A stretch of DNA of 64,000 bases from Paenibacillus artemisiicola (GCF_017652985.1 NZ_JAGGDJ010000020.1:1-64000); one strand, 5' to 3'; positions 34,732 to 44,137 are shown, counted from the first letter of the stretch. Program-made: numbers and translations. The notes: a model not told the origin generated them from the sequence alone.

Positions 34732-35769
34732 TCATGGCGTCGTTCCCGCGTTCGCCGCGTCGCCCGCCCCGGTCGCGCCGTCCGTGCCCGTTCCGGTGCC
34801 GGCGGAGCCGTCTTCCACGGGGGTAAGCAAAAGCTTGCGGGAACCGCCGGATTTGTTGCCGTCCTCGATTAATACGCCATCGATCGTAACGTCGATAAAA
34901 TCGGCTCTGCCCAGCGAGATATAAATCGGGCCGTCGGCATCGTAAGACGCCGTGTCGCCGTTTTCCATCATTTTGTCAAATACAGTCTTACCCTTCTTGC
35001 CCGGCTTGCTCATCTCGTATATCCCGACCCATGCATGCCCGGTCGACTTCATTTCGATCTTATGCGTTCCCCCGGGAGAAACGTTATAATAATCCGTCGT
35101 GCCCGACGTCCGATCGAGCGTCAGCGTCGTCGTCGGTGCCGTCGGCGGCGGAGTCGTCTCGCCCTCCGACTGTTGATCCGGCGGCGTGGCCGAATCCGTA
35201 CCCGTGCCGTTCGTCCCGCTACCGTTCGAAGCCCCGCCTCCGTTCGTCGATCCGCCGCCCGTCGTCGCGTTGCCCCCGTTGTTCCCCGAACCCTTTTCCG
35301 GATTCGTAGGCGGAGGCGTCGTCTCGTCGGTCATCTTCGTCTGATCCGCCGAATCCACGTTCTCTTTGCTTGGCTGCTTAATGGCGAAGATATAGACGAG
35401 CACGATGATCAGCAGCAGAAACGACCACATGAGCGCCCGAAAGCCCCATCGGCTTATGCGGTCGGACGTATGCGACTGGCCGCCGGACCGGCGCGGCCGC
35501 TGAACGGGCTCGATCACCGGCTGCTCCGGTACGCTCGACGGAATTTCCTTATTATAGAGACGCAGCACTTCCTCCGCGTCCAGTCCGACGGATTCGGCAT
35601 AGTTTTTCACGAATGCGCGTACATAGAAGGAACCGGGAAGCACGCTGTAATTGCCTTCCTCGATGGCTTCAAGATAACGCTTGCGGATTTTCGTCAAGTC
35701 CTGAATATCGTCCAAGGACAGGCTTCTCTGTTCCCTCGCTTTCTTGAGCAATGCGCCCAAATCCGACAT
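34732..35769 (-). CDS. RodZ-like helix-turn-helix membrane protein (YmfM)
   Basis: 345 residues. The N-terminal Xre-type HTH_25 domain (LGALLKKAREQRSLSLDDI, about 1-75) is followed by a basic stretch, one transmembrane helix (about 111-130), an outer Gly/Ser/Thr/Asn-Pro low-complexity linker (about 140-215) and a C-terminal DUF4115 beta domain. RodZ links MreB to the elongasome; spore-former homologues sit just before pgsA, though here yajQ and rimO intervene. ATG at 35769 after AAGGAGG is preferred to the GTG at 35775. Confidence 0.85.
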   Translation of the reverse strand: MSDLGALLKKAREQRSLSLDDIQDLTKIRKRYLEAIEEGNYSVLPGSFYVRAFVKNYAESVGLDAEEVLRLYNKEIPSSVPEQPVIEPVQRPRRSGGQSHTSDRISRWGFRALMWSFLLLIIVLVYIFAIKQPSKENVDSADQTKMTDETTPPPTNPEKGSGNNGGNATTGGGSTNGGGASNGSGTNGTGTDSATPPDQQSEGETTPPPTAPTTTLTLDRTSGTTDYYNVSPGGTHKIEMKSTGHAWVGIYEMSKPGKKGKTVFDKMMENGDTASYDADGPIYISLGRADFIDVTIDGVLIEDGNKSGGSRKLLLTPVEDGSAGTGTGTDGATGAGDAANAGTTP

Positions 35770-35804
35770 GACCACACCTCCTTATCATTATTGGCTCACC
35801 GGTA

Positions 35805-36569
35805 TTAAAAATCATTAAAGCCCATCGTTAACGATTCGTACGAAATTTCTTCGTCCGGCGTATTGCGAAGCTCGATGATATAATCGAAGTCGCTGTATTC
35901 GAATGCCGACTCTCTTACGAAAATATCGGGATGCTCGATGACTTTCGTCGAAGGCATCGCCATGATTTCCTGAAGGAGCGCATGATGCTTTTCATTGGAA
36001 CGAATGGTGCTTACGATCCCGTCGATAATAAAAATATTGTTCGGCGTCATTTCCTCTTCGGACAGCTGGCTGCGGACCGTCTGGCGCAGGAGCGTCGAGG
36101 ACACGAACGTCCATCGCTTGTTCGAACAGACGCTGCCGGCGATGATGGATTCCGTCTTGCCGACGCGCGGCATGCCCCGCAGGCCGATGACCTGATTTCC
36201 TTCTCTTTTAAACACCTCGCCCAAAAAGTCAACCAGCAGGCCGAGCTCGTCGCGCGTGAAGCGGAACGTTTTGCGGTCGTCGGAGTCTCGTTCGATGTAA
36301 CGCCCGTGCCGGACGGCTAAAATATCGACCAGTTTGGGCTCGCGAAGCTTGAGCACCGTGATATTGTCGACCTTCTGCAGCATGCGTCCGAGGATTTCGA
36401 TCTTCTCGTCGTCGTTCGTCTGCAGCAGCATGCCGCGGGTGCGGTTCTCGACCCCGTTGATCGTCAAAATGTTGACTTCGAGCATCCCGAGCAGCGACGC
36501 GATGTCGCCGAGGAGGCCGGGGCGATTCTTATGTATTTTATATTCCATGTACCATTGTTTGAATTCCAT
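35805..36569 (-). CDS. ymfK: DUF3388 family protein (YmfK)
   Basis: 254 residues. An ACT-like N-terminus (KIHKNRPGLLGDIASLLGMLEVNI) precedes a P-loop-like segment (RGMPRVGKTES), suggesting a nucleotide-binding regulator; the function is unknown. Conserved between ymfJ and ymfM in Bacilli. ATG at 36569 sits 6 bases after AGAGGTG; an in-frame GTG at 36578 lies inside that site. Confidence 0.82.
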   Translation of the reverse strand: MEFKQWYMEYKIHKNRPGLLGDIASLLGMLEVNILTINGVENRTRGMLLQTNDDEKIEILGRMLQKVDNITVLKLREPKLVDILAVRHGRYIERDSDDRKTFRFTRDELGLLVDFLGEVFKREGNQVIGLRGMPRVGKTESIIAGSVCSNKRWTFVSSTLLRQTVRSQLSEEEMTPNNIFIIDGIVSTIRSNEKHHALLQEIMAMPSTKVIEHPDIFVRESAFEYSDFDYIIELRNTPDEEISYESLTMGFNDF

Positions 36570-36729
36570 CGGAGGCACCTCTGCTGAAAGGATGAAGTTC
36601 TTCGGAAGCTTCTTATCGATATGAGAGCAAACCCGTCCGCTGTAGCGCGTTCGAGCTATGAATATTTATGCTTTAAAAAGTTTATTCTACAATATTCGTC
36701 AAATTCCTGCAACAGGCAGCGAACATTAC

Positions 36730-36758
36730 AGAAAAGCCTCCGCTGGGGAGGCTTTTCT
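36730..36758. terminator. Terminator after the DUF3243 gene
   Basis: AGAAAAGCCTCC, 4-5 base loop, GGAGGCTTTTCT; symmetric with U-rich ends. Confidence 0.7.
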
Positions 36759-36767
36759 CGTGGGCGT

Positions 36768-37019
36768 TTACGAATGTTGGACGAGCTTGACCATCAAGCC
36801 TGCGATCGTTTTGCGTTCCGATTCATCGCCGACATCCCACAATTGCTTGAGCGTACGCTGCTCTTCGTTCTTCGGATCGACCTTCTCATCCAGGAAGGAG
36901 CCGATCTCGTAAGCGAGGTTGGAAATCGTGTCTTCGTTCAACCCCATGCTTTTTGCTTGCTCGACGCGGTCAGATAAAAACTCTTTCCAGGTACCGAAGT
37001 TAGAAAGGACTGTTGCCAT
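36768..37019 (-). CDS. ymfJ: DUF3243 family protein (YmfJ)
   Basis: 83 residues, all-helical, cytoplasmic. Recognised by MSNFGTWKEFL-like N-terminus (here VLSNFGTWKEFLSDRVEQA) and GSFLDEKVDPKNEEQRTLKQLWDV core split across the sequence. Function unknown; B. subtilis ymfJ is in the same position between ymfI and ymfK. Confidence 0.85.
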   Translation of the reverse strand: MATVLSNFGTWKEFLSDRVEQAKSMGLNEDTISNLAYEIGSFLDEKVDPKNEEQRTLKQLWDVGDESERKTIAGLMVKLVQHS

Positions 37020-37144
37020 TGATGAACTTCCTCCTTTGCGTGTTGGCTGTTGATCAGCAACAACCGTATTGTTCGCGCAAGGAGCGACATTTATTCTTCA
37101 CCGGACGGGTCGTCCGATTTTTTTCCGAAGATAAGGCCATCCGG

Positions 37145-37894
37145 TCAGGTCAACCAGCCGCCGTTCGGGCTGATGATCTGGCCGGTGATATAAGCGGATT
37201 CCGGCAATGCCAAAAAGTACACAAGCGAAGCGATTTCTTCCGGCTGCGCGAAGCGGCCGACCGGAATTTCGGATTCGAGCGCCACCTTCTCGGCGGCGTC
37301 CAGGTTGTCCAGCATGACGGTATCGACCGCCCCCGGCGCGACCGCGTTCACGGTTACGCCCGACGGCGCGAGCTCTTTGGCAAGCGCTTTAGTAAAAGCG
37401 TTCATGCCGCCTTTGCTGGTGGAATACAGCACTTCGCACGAAGCGCCCGATATGCCCCAAATCGACGATACGTTGATGATCCGGCCGAAACGCTGCCCGA
37501 TCATGGCCGGCATGAACAGCTGCGTGCACAAGAACATGCCTTTCAAATTCACGTTCATGACTTCGTCCCAATCGTCGTCGGTCACGTCCGCAAGCATGCT
37601 GTAATGGGCGACGCCCGCGTTATTCACGACGATATCGGGCACCATGCCGCGCTGCTCCAGCTTCTCGCGCATCCGCAGCAGCTGTTCCCGCGAACGGACG
37701 TCCGCGGATACGGTCAGCACGTTGGCCGCCCCGAGCCGCATGCAGCTGCGAGCGGTCTCGTTCGCAGCCTCATGCGCCTGATTGTAGTGAATGACGACGT
37801 TCATGTTCTCCACCGCGAATCGGCGCGCGATTGCGGCGCCGATGCCGCGGCTTCCCCCGGTCACGAGAACGGTCATTTCCTTTAACGTTTTCAA
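37145..37894 (-). CDS. ymfI: SDR oxidoreductase YmfI (EF-P 5-aminopentanone reductase)
   Basis: 249 residues, Rossmann SDR: TGGSRGIG cofactor loop, NNAG, catalytic Ser and YSTSK. In B. subtilis YmfI reduces 5-aminopentanone to 5-aminopentanol on Lys32 of elongation factor P; it is FabG-like, so fatty-acid reductase is the alternative, but the ymfF/ymfH neighbours favour EF-P. The start is TTG at 37894 overlapping the ymfH stop (TTGA), with AAGGAAG before it. ATG at 37876 has no spacing to its purine run. Confidence 0.82.
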   Translation of the reverse strand: MKTLKEMTVLVTGGSRGIGAAIARRFAVENMNVVIHYNQAHEAANETARSCMRLGAANVLTVSADVRSREQLLRMREKLEQRGMVPDIVVNNAGVAHYSMLADVTDDDWDEVMNVNLKGMFLCTQLFMPAMIGQRFGRIINVSSIWGISGASCEVLYSTSKGGMNAFTKALAKELAPSGVTVNAVAPGAVDTVMLDNLDAAEKVALESEIPVGRFAQPEEIASLVYFLALPESAYITGQIISPNGGWLT

Positions 37895-39177
37895 GCTTCT
37901 TCCTTGGCTACGATCGATACCGCCATCCGGTCCCAGTTGAAGTGGCTGCGCAGACGCGCGTTGGCTTCGTCGAGCGTGATGCTTTCATAGACCGGCAGCA
38001 GCTTGAACAAATCCGCCCCGCGGAAACGGTAACGCGTAAATTCGCTTGCAATCGCTTCGGGGGAGTTCAGCATGCGCAAGTAACCGCCGATTTTTTTACG
38101 TTTCGTACGTTCGAACGCATCGACGTCGAGCCCTTTCGCCTGCGCGGCTTCGATCGCTTGGCGCAGCCTGCGCAGCAGCTCGTCGGGATCGCGAGATTCC
38201 CCGCCGACGACGGAGAACGCGTAGTCCTCGCTGCTGTTGAATTCATGGCCGAACGAATCCGTGATCAGCGTGTCGTCGTACAGCGCGTGATAAATCGGCG
38301 AGCTGGACCCGAGCAGCGCTTCGAGCATAAGCTTCGTCGTCAGTTCCGTGCGCAGCAGCTCCTCCGGATCGGACGCACCGCCGCGCTCCTTGAAGCCGAT
38401 CATGACCTTCGGCATGGAGACGGGGAGCGTCGTCTTCTTGAGCGGAATTTTCACGGTATCCGGCTCGGGATCGAAGTAGCGGGTAATCTCGTCCTGCCGC
38501 TCGAACGGCTTGCGCGCCTGATTGTCGCGTACGAGCTTCATGACCGCTTCGGGTTTCACGCCGCCGACGACGAACAGAAACATGTTGGACGGATGGTAAA
38601 ACGTTTCGTAGCAGCGATAAAGCGTTTCTTTGTCGATCTGATAGATGGACTCCACCGTGCCGGCGATGTCGATGTGGATCGGGTGCTTATGGTACAGCGC
38701 GTCGATCACGCCGAAGTACACGCGCCAGTCCGCGTTGTCGCGGTACATGTTGATCTCTTGCTCGATGATGCCCTTTTCCTTCTGGACGTTCTCGTCCGTG
38801 AAGTAAGGATGCTGCACGAAATCGATCAGCGTCTCCAAATTCGCTTCGATCTGCTCCGTCGCCGAAAACAAATAGACGGTGCGGTCGAAACTGGTGAACG
38901 CATTAGCAGACGCGCCTTGGGACGCAAAGGTTGCAAAAATATCGCCCGTCGGCTCCTCGAACATTTTATGTTCCAGGAAATGCGCGATGCCGTCGGGAAC
39001 CGAGACCGGTTCTTGATCGCCGACCGCGAACCGGTTGTCGACGGATCCGTATTTCGTCGAGAAGGTCGCGTACGTTTTGCTGAAGCCTTCCTTCGGAAGC
39101 ACGACGACCTCGAGCCCGTTTGGCATGACTTCGCGGTATAACGTCTCTTGAACGCCCGGGTAGGCTAACGTTTCCAT
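37891..39177 (-). CDS. ymfH: M16 family peptidase YmfH, EF-P modification associated
   Basis: 428 residues. Insulinase-type fold with the zinc motif inverted HxxEH seen as HFLEH (about 66-70) and the distal glutamate in EKGIIEQEINM. Probably the catalytic half of a heterodimer with YmfF. In B. subtilis ymfF/ymfH/ymfI are linked to EF-P aminopentanol modification. Cytoplasmic, no signal peptide. Confidence 0.88.
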   Translation of the reverse strand: METLAYPGVQETLYREVMPNGLEVVVLPKEGFSKTYATFSTKYGSVDNRFAVGDQEPVSVPDGIAHFLEHKMFEEPTGDIFATFASQGASANAFTSFDRTVYLFSATEQIEANLETLIDFVQHPYFTDENVQKEKGIIEQEINMYRDNADWRVYFGVIDALYHKHPIHIDIAGTVESIYQIDKETLYRCYETFYHPSNMFLFVVGGVKPEAVMKLVRDNQARKPFERQDEITRYFDPEPDTVKIPLKKTTLPVSMPKVMIGFKERGGASDPEELLRTELTTKLMLEALLGSSSPIYHALYDDTLITDSFGHEFNSSEDYAFSVVGGESRDPDELLRRLRQAIEAAQAKGLDVDAFERTKRKKIGGYLRMLNSPEAIASEFTRYRFRGADLFKLLPVYESITLDEANARLRSHFNWDRMAVSIVAKEEA

Positions 39178-39182
39178 TGGCT

Positions 39183-40463
39183 TCAGCCCTCCTTATTGTC
39201 GCGCAGGAAATAGATCGTGTCGAGCTCGGCTTTGCGCGCGACGGCCGCGATCTGTTCCGGCGTGACCGCCTGTACTTCCTGCAGCAGCTGCATCGCCGAA
39301 CGCTCGCGCTTCGACAGGACGGCGTTGAAGTCGAACCCGATCATCTCGTTCGCGGAATCCTGCAATTCGCGCAAATGATTGGCGATCATCGCCTTCGTCT
39401 GGCTCATTTCCAACTCGCTGTACGAGCCGCTGCGCATTTGCTCCAGCTGCTCCTGAATGATCGTCTTGGCCTTCTCATAGTTGCCGATTTCGATGCCGGA
39501 TTGAATCGTGCAAATGCCTTTATGTCCATCAAGCCGCGAAGCCGCGTAATAGGCCAAGCTGGCTTTCTCGCGAACGTTGAGAAACAGCTTGGAGTGCGGA
39601 TAGCCGCCTAAAATGCCGTTATACATCAGCGCTGCCGGATAGTCGTCGTCGCCGTATCCCGTATTGATTCGCAGCCCCAAGTTCAACTTGCCTTGGGTCA
39701 CGTCCATCCGTTCGACGACGTTCTGGACTTCCTTCACCGGCTTGCTTGCCGAGGAGACGCCGTAGTCGGCCGGCTCGCCCGCGTTGTGGCGGAAGGCTTC
39801 CGCGACCAGCGCTTTCACCTCGTCCAACGTCGTATCGCCGACGACGTACAAATCGAACGCCGCCGTCGCCAACCAATCCCGATACGCTTTCGTCACGGAT
39901 GCCGGCGTGATCGCGTCGATGTCCTCCATCCGCCCGAGCGGGTGCAGCCTGTACGGTTCATCCGCGCACATCACTTCCAGGCAGCGCTCGGCCGCATACC
40001 GGATTTTATCGTTAATGATCGCTTCGAGCCGCTTGCGCAGGGTGTCCTTCTCCGCCTCGACGTATTTGGGACGCAGGACGCCGTTATCCGTGACGGGGTC
40101 CGTGACCACTTCGCCGAGCAATTGGAGCGATGCCGCGAGCAGCGGCCGGTCGGACGACACGAAGCGGTCATTGATGACGTCCATGCGGAATTGCACGATC
40201 TGCGAATCCCCGCGCTTGTAGACGTCGAAACCGAAGCCGGCGCCGTACAGGTCGTCGAGCCGTTCGCGGAACGCGATCGTTTCCGGCGTGGAAGCGGTGC
40301 CTCTGCGCAGCACGAAAGGAATCAGCGCGGCCGAAGTGACCGTCGATTCATGAAGCGGCAAACCCGCGTATAGGGAGATTGAAAAGGTTTTGAAACGCTG
40401 CGTCGGCAATACATGCAGTCGAATTCGGTTCAGCTGTCCTCGTTGAAATGGCGAGTTGCTCAC
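39183..40463 (-). CDS. ymfF: M16 family protein YmfF, non-catalytic partner
   Basis: 426 residues with the M16 fold but no HxxEH in the N-terminal half (the region reads IPFVLRRGTASTPET). The C-terminal R/Y pair expected to help substrate binding (YPHSKLFLNVREKASLAYYA) is retained. This split of active and inactive subunits parallels mitochondrial processing peptidase. First gene of ymfF-ymfH-ymfI, five bases from ymfH. Confidence 0.87.
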   Translation of the reverse strand: MSNSPFQRGQLNRIRLHVLPTQRFKTFSISLYAGLPLHESTVTSAALIPFVLRRGTASTPETIAFRERLDDLYGAGFGFDVYKRGDSQIVQFRMDVINDRFVSSDRPLLAASLQLLGEVVTDPVTDNGVLRPKYVEAEKDTLRKRLEAIINDKIRYAAERCLEVMCADEPYRLHPLGRMEDIDAITPASVTKAYRDWLATAAFDLYVVGDTTLDEVKALVAEAFRHNAGEPADYGVSSASKPVKEVQNVVERMDVTQGKLNLGLRINTGYGDDDYPAALMYNGILGGYPHSKLFLNVREKASLAYYAASRLDGHKGICTIQSGIEIGNYEKAKTIIQEQLEQMRSGSYSELEMSQTKAMIANHLRELQDSANEMIGFDFNAVLSKRERSAMQLLQEVQAVTPEQIAAVARKAELDTIYFLRDNKEG

Positions 40464-40545
40464 GCCTCACGTCCCCTTCCGCTCAAGTGGTATAAAGCCA
40501 ATCTATTCCAATTCTCAGAGATCTATTCCATTCTACCCGATGCGA

Positions 40546-40583
40546 AAAGGAAGAAGCAACCCGCGTCTTCGTGCGGGCTGCTT
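40546..40583 (-). terminator. Intrinsic terminator after sleB
   Basis: GAAGCAGCCCGC, 8-base loop, GCGGGTTGCTTC, then TTCCTTTT. Confidence 0.75.
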
Positions 40584-40592
40584 CAGCCGACT

Positions 40593-41384
40593 CTACATGC
40601 AGAAAATGTGTTTTCCGATGGTTTTGACCTGCGGACGGGTCCAGATCCACTTGGACGTCGCCGTCTCGGGGTTAAAATAGTAGAGGCAGCCGCCCGTCGG
40701 ATCCATGCCGTTCAGCGCGTCCTGAACGGCCTGAGCCGCTTTCTCGTTCGGGGTCAGCCAAATCTGGCCGTCGGCGACCGCCGTGAACGCGCCTGGCTGG
40801 AAGATCACGCCGGACACCGTATTCGGGAAGCTCGGCGATTTCACCCGGTTCAGGATAACCGCCGCCACCGCGACCTGCCCGATATAGGGCTCGCCGCGGG
40901 ACTCGCCATACACGGCGTTCGCCATCAGCTTCAGATCGTTCGCGGACAATCCGAGCGAGTTGGATTTCGTGACGTCCGACCCTGCGTTGTCGCTTTGATT
41001 GCCGCCGGCTCCCGCTCCCGCGTTGCCACCGCCGCTTTCGGCCGTGTCCGCCTCCGAGGGCGCCCAATTCTTGGTCGCCTCCCACAGCTTCAGCTTCGTC
41101 TTGGCGCCGACGACGCCGTCGGACTTAAGCCCGAATTTCCATTGAAACCAGGTAACGGCGTTTTTCGTGGAGGAGCCGAACACCCCGTCTACCTTGCCGT
41201 CGAAATAACCGAGGAATTTCAGCCGTCCCTGCAGCTCTTTGACGTCTTTGCCCGACGATCCGACCTTGAGGGTAGCGCTGCTGAACGTTTCCGCCGATTT
41301 GCCGAAGTGGGCGTTCTTAAGCGAGAATGCCCCGAACAACAGAAGGACGATGACGATGGTCACCGTAATTAAACGATTTCTCAT
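40593..41384 (-). CDS. sleB: Spore cortex-lytic enzyme SleB-type cell wall hydrolase
   Basis: 263 residues. N-terminal membrane/signal helix (about 5-20), peptidoglycan-binding domain (VGSSGKDVKELQGRLKFLGYFDGKVDG split), Gly/Ala/Asn linker, then Hydrolase_2 domain with NAVYGESRGEPYIGQVAVAAV and AFTAVADGQIW. SleB is a lytic transglycosylase active on muramic-lactam cortex at germination. No ypeB partner gene follows here. ATG at 41384 gives MRNRLI; a sigma-G promoter match lies upstream. Confidence 0.85.
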   Translation of the reverse strand: MRNRLITVTIVIVLLLFGAFSLKNAHFGKSAETFSSATLKVGSSGKDVKELQGRLKFLGYFDGKVDGVFGSSTKNAVTWFQWKFGLKSDGVVGAKTKLKLWEATKNWAPSEADTAESGGGNAGAGAGGNQSDNAGSDVTKSNSLGLSANDLKLMANAVYGESRGEPYIGQVAVAAVILNRVKSPSFPNTVSGVIFQPGAFTAVADGQIWLTPNEKAAQAVQDALNGMDPTGGCLYYFNPETATSKWIWTRPQVKTIGKHIFCM

Positions 41385-41441
41385 CTTGGAATCTGCCTTT
41401 CTCTTGCAAATGTTTTCGCAAAGCAAGCCGAAGCATATTCC

Positions 41442-41472
41442 TATTATGAGAAATCGAGGGAACAACTATGCA
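41442..41472 (-). promoter_or_regulatory. Sigma-G promoter of sleB
   Basis: TGCATA (41467-41472), 18 bases, CATAATA (41442-41448) on the minus strand. Matches the forespore consensus TGMATA-N17/18-CATAMTA. It lies between spoIIIE and sleB. Confidence 0.7.
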
Positions 41473-41482
41473 TGATGCCGAA

Positions 41483-44137
41483 TTATGAACTGATTCGGCC
41501 GGCGTCGTATTGATCGATCGACAGCAAAACTTCCCGCGGCTTACTGCCTTCGTAAGGACCGACGACGCTCCGCGCCTCCATCTGGTCGATCAGCCTCGCG
41601 GCGCGCGTATAGCCGATGCGCATGCGCCGCTGCAGCAGCGAGACCGACGCCTGCTTCGCCTCCAGCACGATGCGGACGGCCTGGTCGTACAGCTCGTCCA
41701 GCATTTCCTCTCCTTCCGCCGCCGTATCTTCCACTTCCGGAACGAGGTCTTCCTTGTACTCCGCCTCGCCTTGGCCCCGCGCGTACGTCACGATGGCCTC
41801 GACTTCCTGATCGGACAGAAACGCCCCTTGCACGCGAATCGGCTTGGACATGCCTACGGGCAGGAACAGCATGTCGCCGCGGCCGAGCAGCTTCTCCGCG
41901 CCCGCCATGTCGATGATGGTACGCGAGTCGACCTGGGACGAGACGCCGAAGGCGATCCGCGACGGAATGTTGGCTTTAATGACGCCCGTAATGACATCGA
42001 CCGAAGGCCGCTGCGTCGCAATGATCAGGTGGATGCCCGATGCGCGGGCCATCTGCGCCAGCCGGCAAATCGCGTCTTCCACGTCGTTCGCCGCCACCAT
42101 CATGAGATCGGCGAGCTCGTCCACGATGACCACGATGTACGGCAGCACCGCGGCCGGATTATCGGCCATCAGCGTGTTGTAGCCTTCGATGTTGCGAGTG
42201 CCCGACTTGGAAAACAGTTCGTAGCGCTTCTCCATCTCGACGACGATTTTCTTCAGCGCGAGCGATGCCCTGCGCGGATCCGTCACGACGGGCGCGAGCA
42301 AATGCGGAATGCCGTTGTAGACGTTCAATTCGACCATCTTCGGGTCGATCATGAGCAGCTTTACTTCATCCGGCCGCGCTTTGTACAAAATGCTCGTGAT
42401 GATGCCGTTAATGCAGACCGATTTCCCCGAACCCGTCGCGCCCGCGACGAGCAAATGGGGCATTTTGGCCAAATTCCCGACGATCGGCTGCCCGGAAATA
42501 TCCCGCCCGAACGCGATGGACATCTTGGACGTCGCGTTCTGGAACGATGGCGTCTCCATGACCTCGCGCATCGTGACGACGGATACTTCCGTATTCGGCA
42601 CTTCGATCCCGATGGCCGATTTGCCGGGAATCGGCGCTTCCATCCGAATATCCTTCGCGGCGAGCGCCAACGCGATATCGTCCGTCAAACCGACGATCCG
42701 GCTGACCTTCACGCCGGTGGCCGGCTGCACCTCGTAGCGCGTCACCGCCGGGCCCCGCACGACGTCCAGCACTTTCGCGCGGACGCCGAAGCTCTCGAGC
42801 GTCGCCTCCAGCTTGCGCCGCGACTCGATCGAATCCGCGGCTTCGCCCGCCTTCCCGCCGCCGTTCGGCTTCTGCAGCAGCGCCAGCGACGGCAGCAAAT
42901 ACGGCTTCTCCGACGGCGGCTTCACGATGCTGCCTGCCGCATCGGGCTCCTCCTCCTCGTCCGGCGAAGCGATCGCCGGGCTGCGTGGAGGATGAGCCGG
43001 CGATTCTTCCGGAAAATCGTCGTCGGAACGGTCGGCCTCGCGAACGTCGGCGACCTCTTCGTCGTCCTCGAGCGGCTCGTCCGAATCGTAGGGCAGCGAT
43101 TCCGCAGCCGGACGCGCGGGCTCCGCCGGCGGCGGATTCCATGGCTGCGCCGGCACGGACGGCTCTTCGATCGCGCCCCCGCCTTCCAGCACGGGCGAGC
43201 GCCAATCGTCGTCCTCTTCGTCGTCCTGCCAGACGGCTTTCCTGGCGGTGGATTTGCCGCCGATACCGCTCGCGGCATCATGCTCGTCCTCCAGCTGCCA
43301 TTCTTGATCGCCGGGCTCGTGGCCGCCCTCCTGCTTCGACACGTCGTTGAACCACGAGAAGATCGGCGAACGCTTCCTTTTGGTCCGCGCGCTCATGGCC
43401 GCCGCGTATGCGTCATCGTCGTCTTCATCGTCCAGGTCGTCCAGCTGCACGGCTTTGCCGGCACCTTTGGATGACGCTGCTCCTGCCGTCGCCGGCTGGC
43501 GCCGCGAGACGATTTTCATGCGCAGCAGGGACAGGAAGCGTCCTCCTCTGACGCGAGCGGCGCGAAGCAGATCGACGTACGACTTGCCCGTCATCAGCAT
43601 GACGGAAATCGCGAACATGACGATCATGATAAACTTCGCGCCGAAATAACCGAATAACCAATAGAGGAGCGTATACTGGATCGCGCCGGCATATCCGCCG
43701 CTTGCCGAATACGTGACGCCGGCTCCTTGCGAATCCGCCGGAGCGTCCATGAGCGAGCCCCGAATGTCGCTGCCGAGCTGCGACAGGATGTACGAAGCGG
43801 TTAATCCGCCCGTCGGCTCCGTCTTCTGATCCATGACGGCGATCGAGCTCCAAAGCGTGCAGGCGAGCACGACCAGCAGCACGCCCGTCTTGCGGCTGGA
43901 CCAGCCCGAAGGCCAGGCCCGCTTGATCATGACGGCCAAACCGACATAGATGCCGACCAGCGCCAAAACAAAATAGAACTTGCCTAATACAAGTCCGAAT
44001 AATTTCGATAGTGCGCGGCCGACGGTCGCTTCTCCGGATAGCGCGATGACGGATACGGTGATCAGCAAAATCCCGTATACTTCGTATTTAAGGCTCGTCC
44101 CGACTGAGTGTTTTCTCTTTTTCTTTTTCTTAGCCAA
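41483..44137 (-). CDS. spoIIIE: DNA translocase FtsK/SpoIIIE
   Basis: 884 residues (B. subtilis SpoIIIE about 790). Pumps chromosome through the division or sporulation septum. Basic N-terminus MAKKKKKRKH, four transmembrane helices (to about 185), an acidic low-complexity linker (about 216-416), alpha/beta motor with GATGSGKSVC and VVIVDELADLMM, and a C-terminal winged-helix gamma domain (RMRIGYTRAARLID). TTG at 44137 is favoured: AGAGGTGA sits about 6 bases before it and the product matches the Bacillus N-terminus. Confidence 0.95.
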   Translation of the reverse strand: MAKKKKKRKHSVGTSLKYEVYGILLITVSVIALSGEATVGRALSKLFGLVLGKFYFVLALVGIYVGLAVMIKRAWPSGWSSRKTGVLLVVLACTLWSSIAVMDQKTEPTGGLTASYILSQLGSDIRGSLMDAPADSQGAGVTYSASGGYAGAIQYTLLYWLFGYFGAKFIMIVMFAISVMLMTGKSYVDLLRAARVRGGRFLSLLRMKIVSRRQPATAGAASSKGAGKAVQLDDLDDEDDDDAYAAAMSARTKRKRSPIFSWFNDVSKQEGGHEPGDQEWQLEDEHDAASGIGGKSTARKAVWQDDEEDDDWRSPVLEGGGAIEEPSVPAQPWNPPPAEPARPAAESLPYDSDEPLEDDEEVADVREADRSDDDFPEESPAHPPRSPAIASPDEEEEPDAAGSIVKPPSEKPYLLPSLALLQKPNGGGKAGEAADSIESRRKLEATLESFGVRAKVLDVVRGPAVTRYEVQPATGVKVSRIVGLTDDIALALAAKDIRMEAPIPGKSAIGIEVPNTEVSVVTMREVMETPSFQNATSKMSIAFGRDISGQPIVGNLAKMPHLLVAGATGSGKSVCINGIITSILYKARPDEVKLLMIDPKMVELNVYNGIPHLLAPVVTDPRRASLALKKIVVEMEKRYELFSKSGTRNIEGYNTLMADNPAAVLPYIVVIVDELADLMMVAANDVEDAICRLAQMARASGIHLIIATQRPSVDVITGVIKANIPSRIAFGVSSQVDSRTIIDMAGAEKLLGRGDMLFLPVGMSKPIRVQGAFLSDQEVEAIVTYARGQGEAEYKEDLVPEVEDTAAEGEEMLDELYDQAVRIVLEAKQASVSLLQRRMRIGYTRAARLIDQMEARSVVGPYEGSKPREVLLSIDQYDAGRISS

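Noticed and set aside
41510..43474. 654-codon plus-strand frame opposite spoIIIE
   Set aside because: Antisense shadow; no start signal or recognisable fold.
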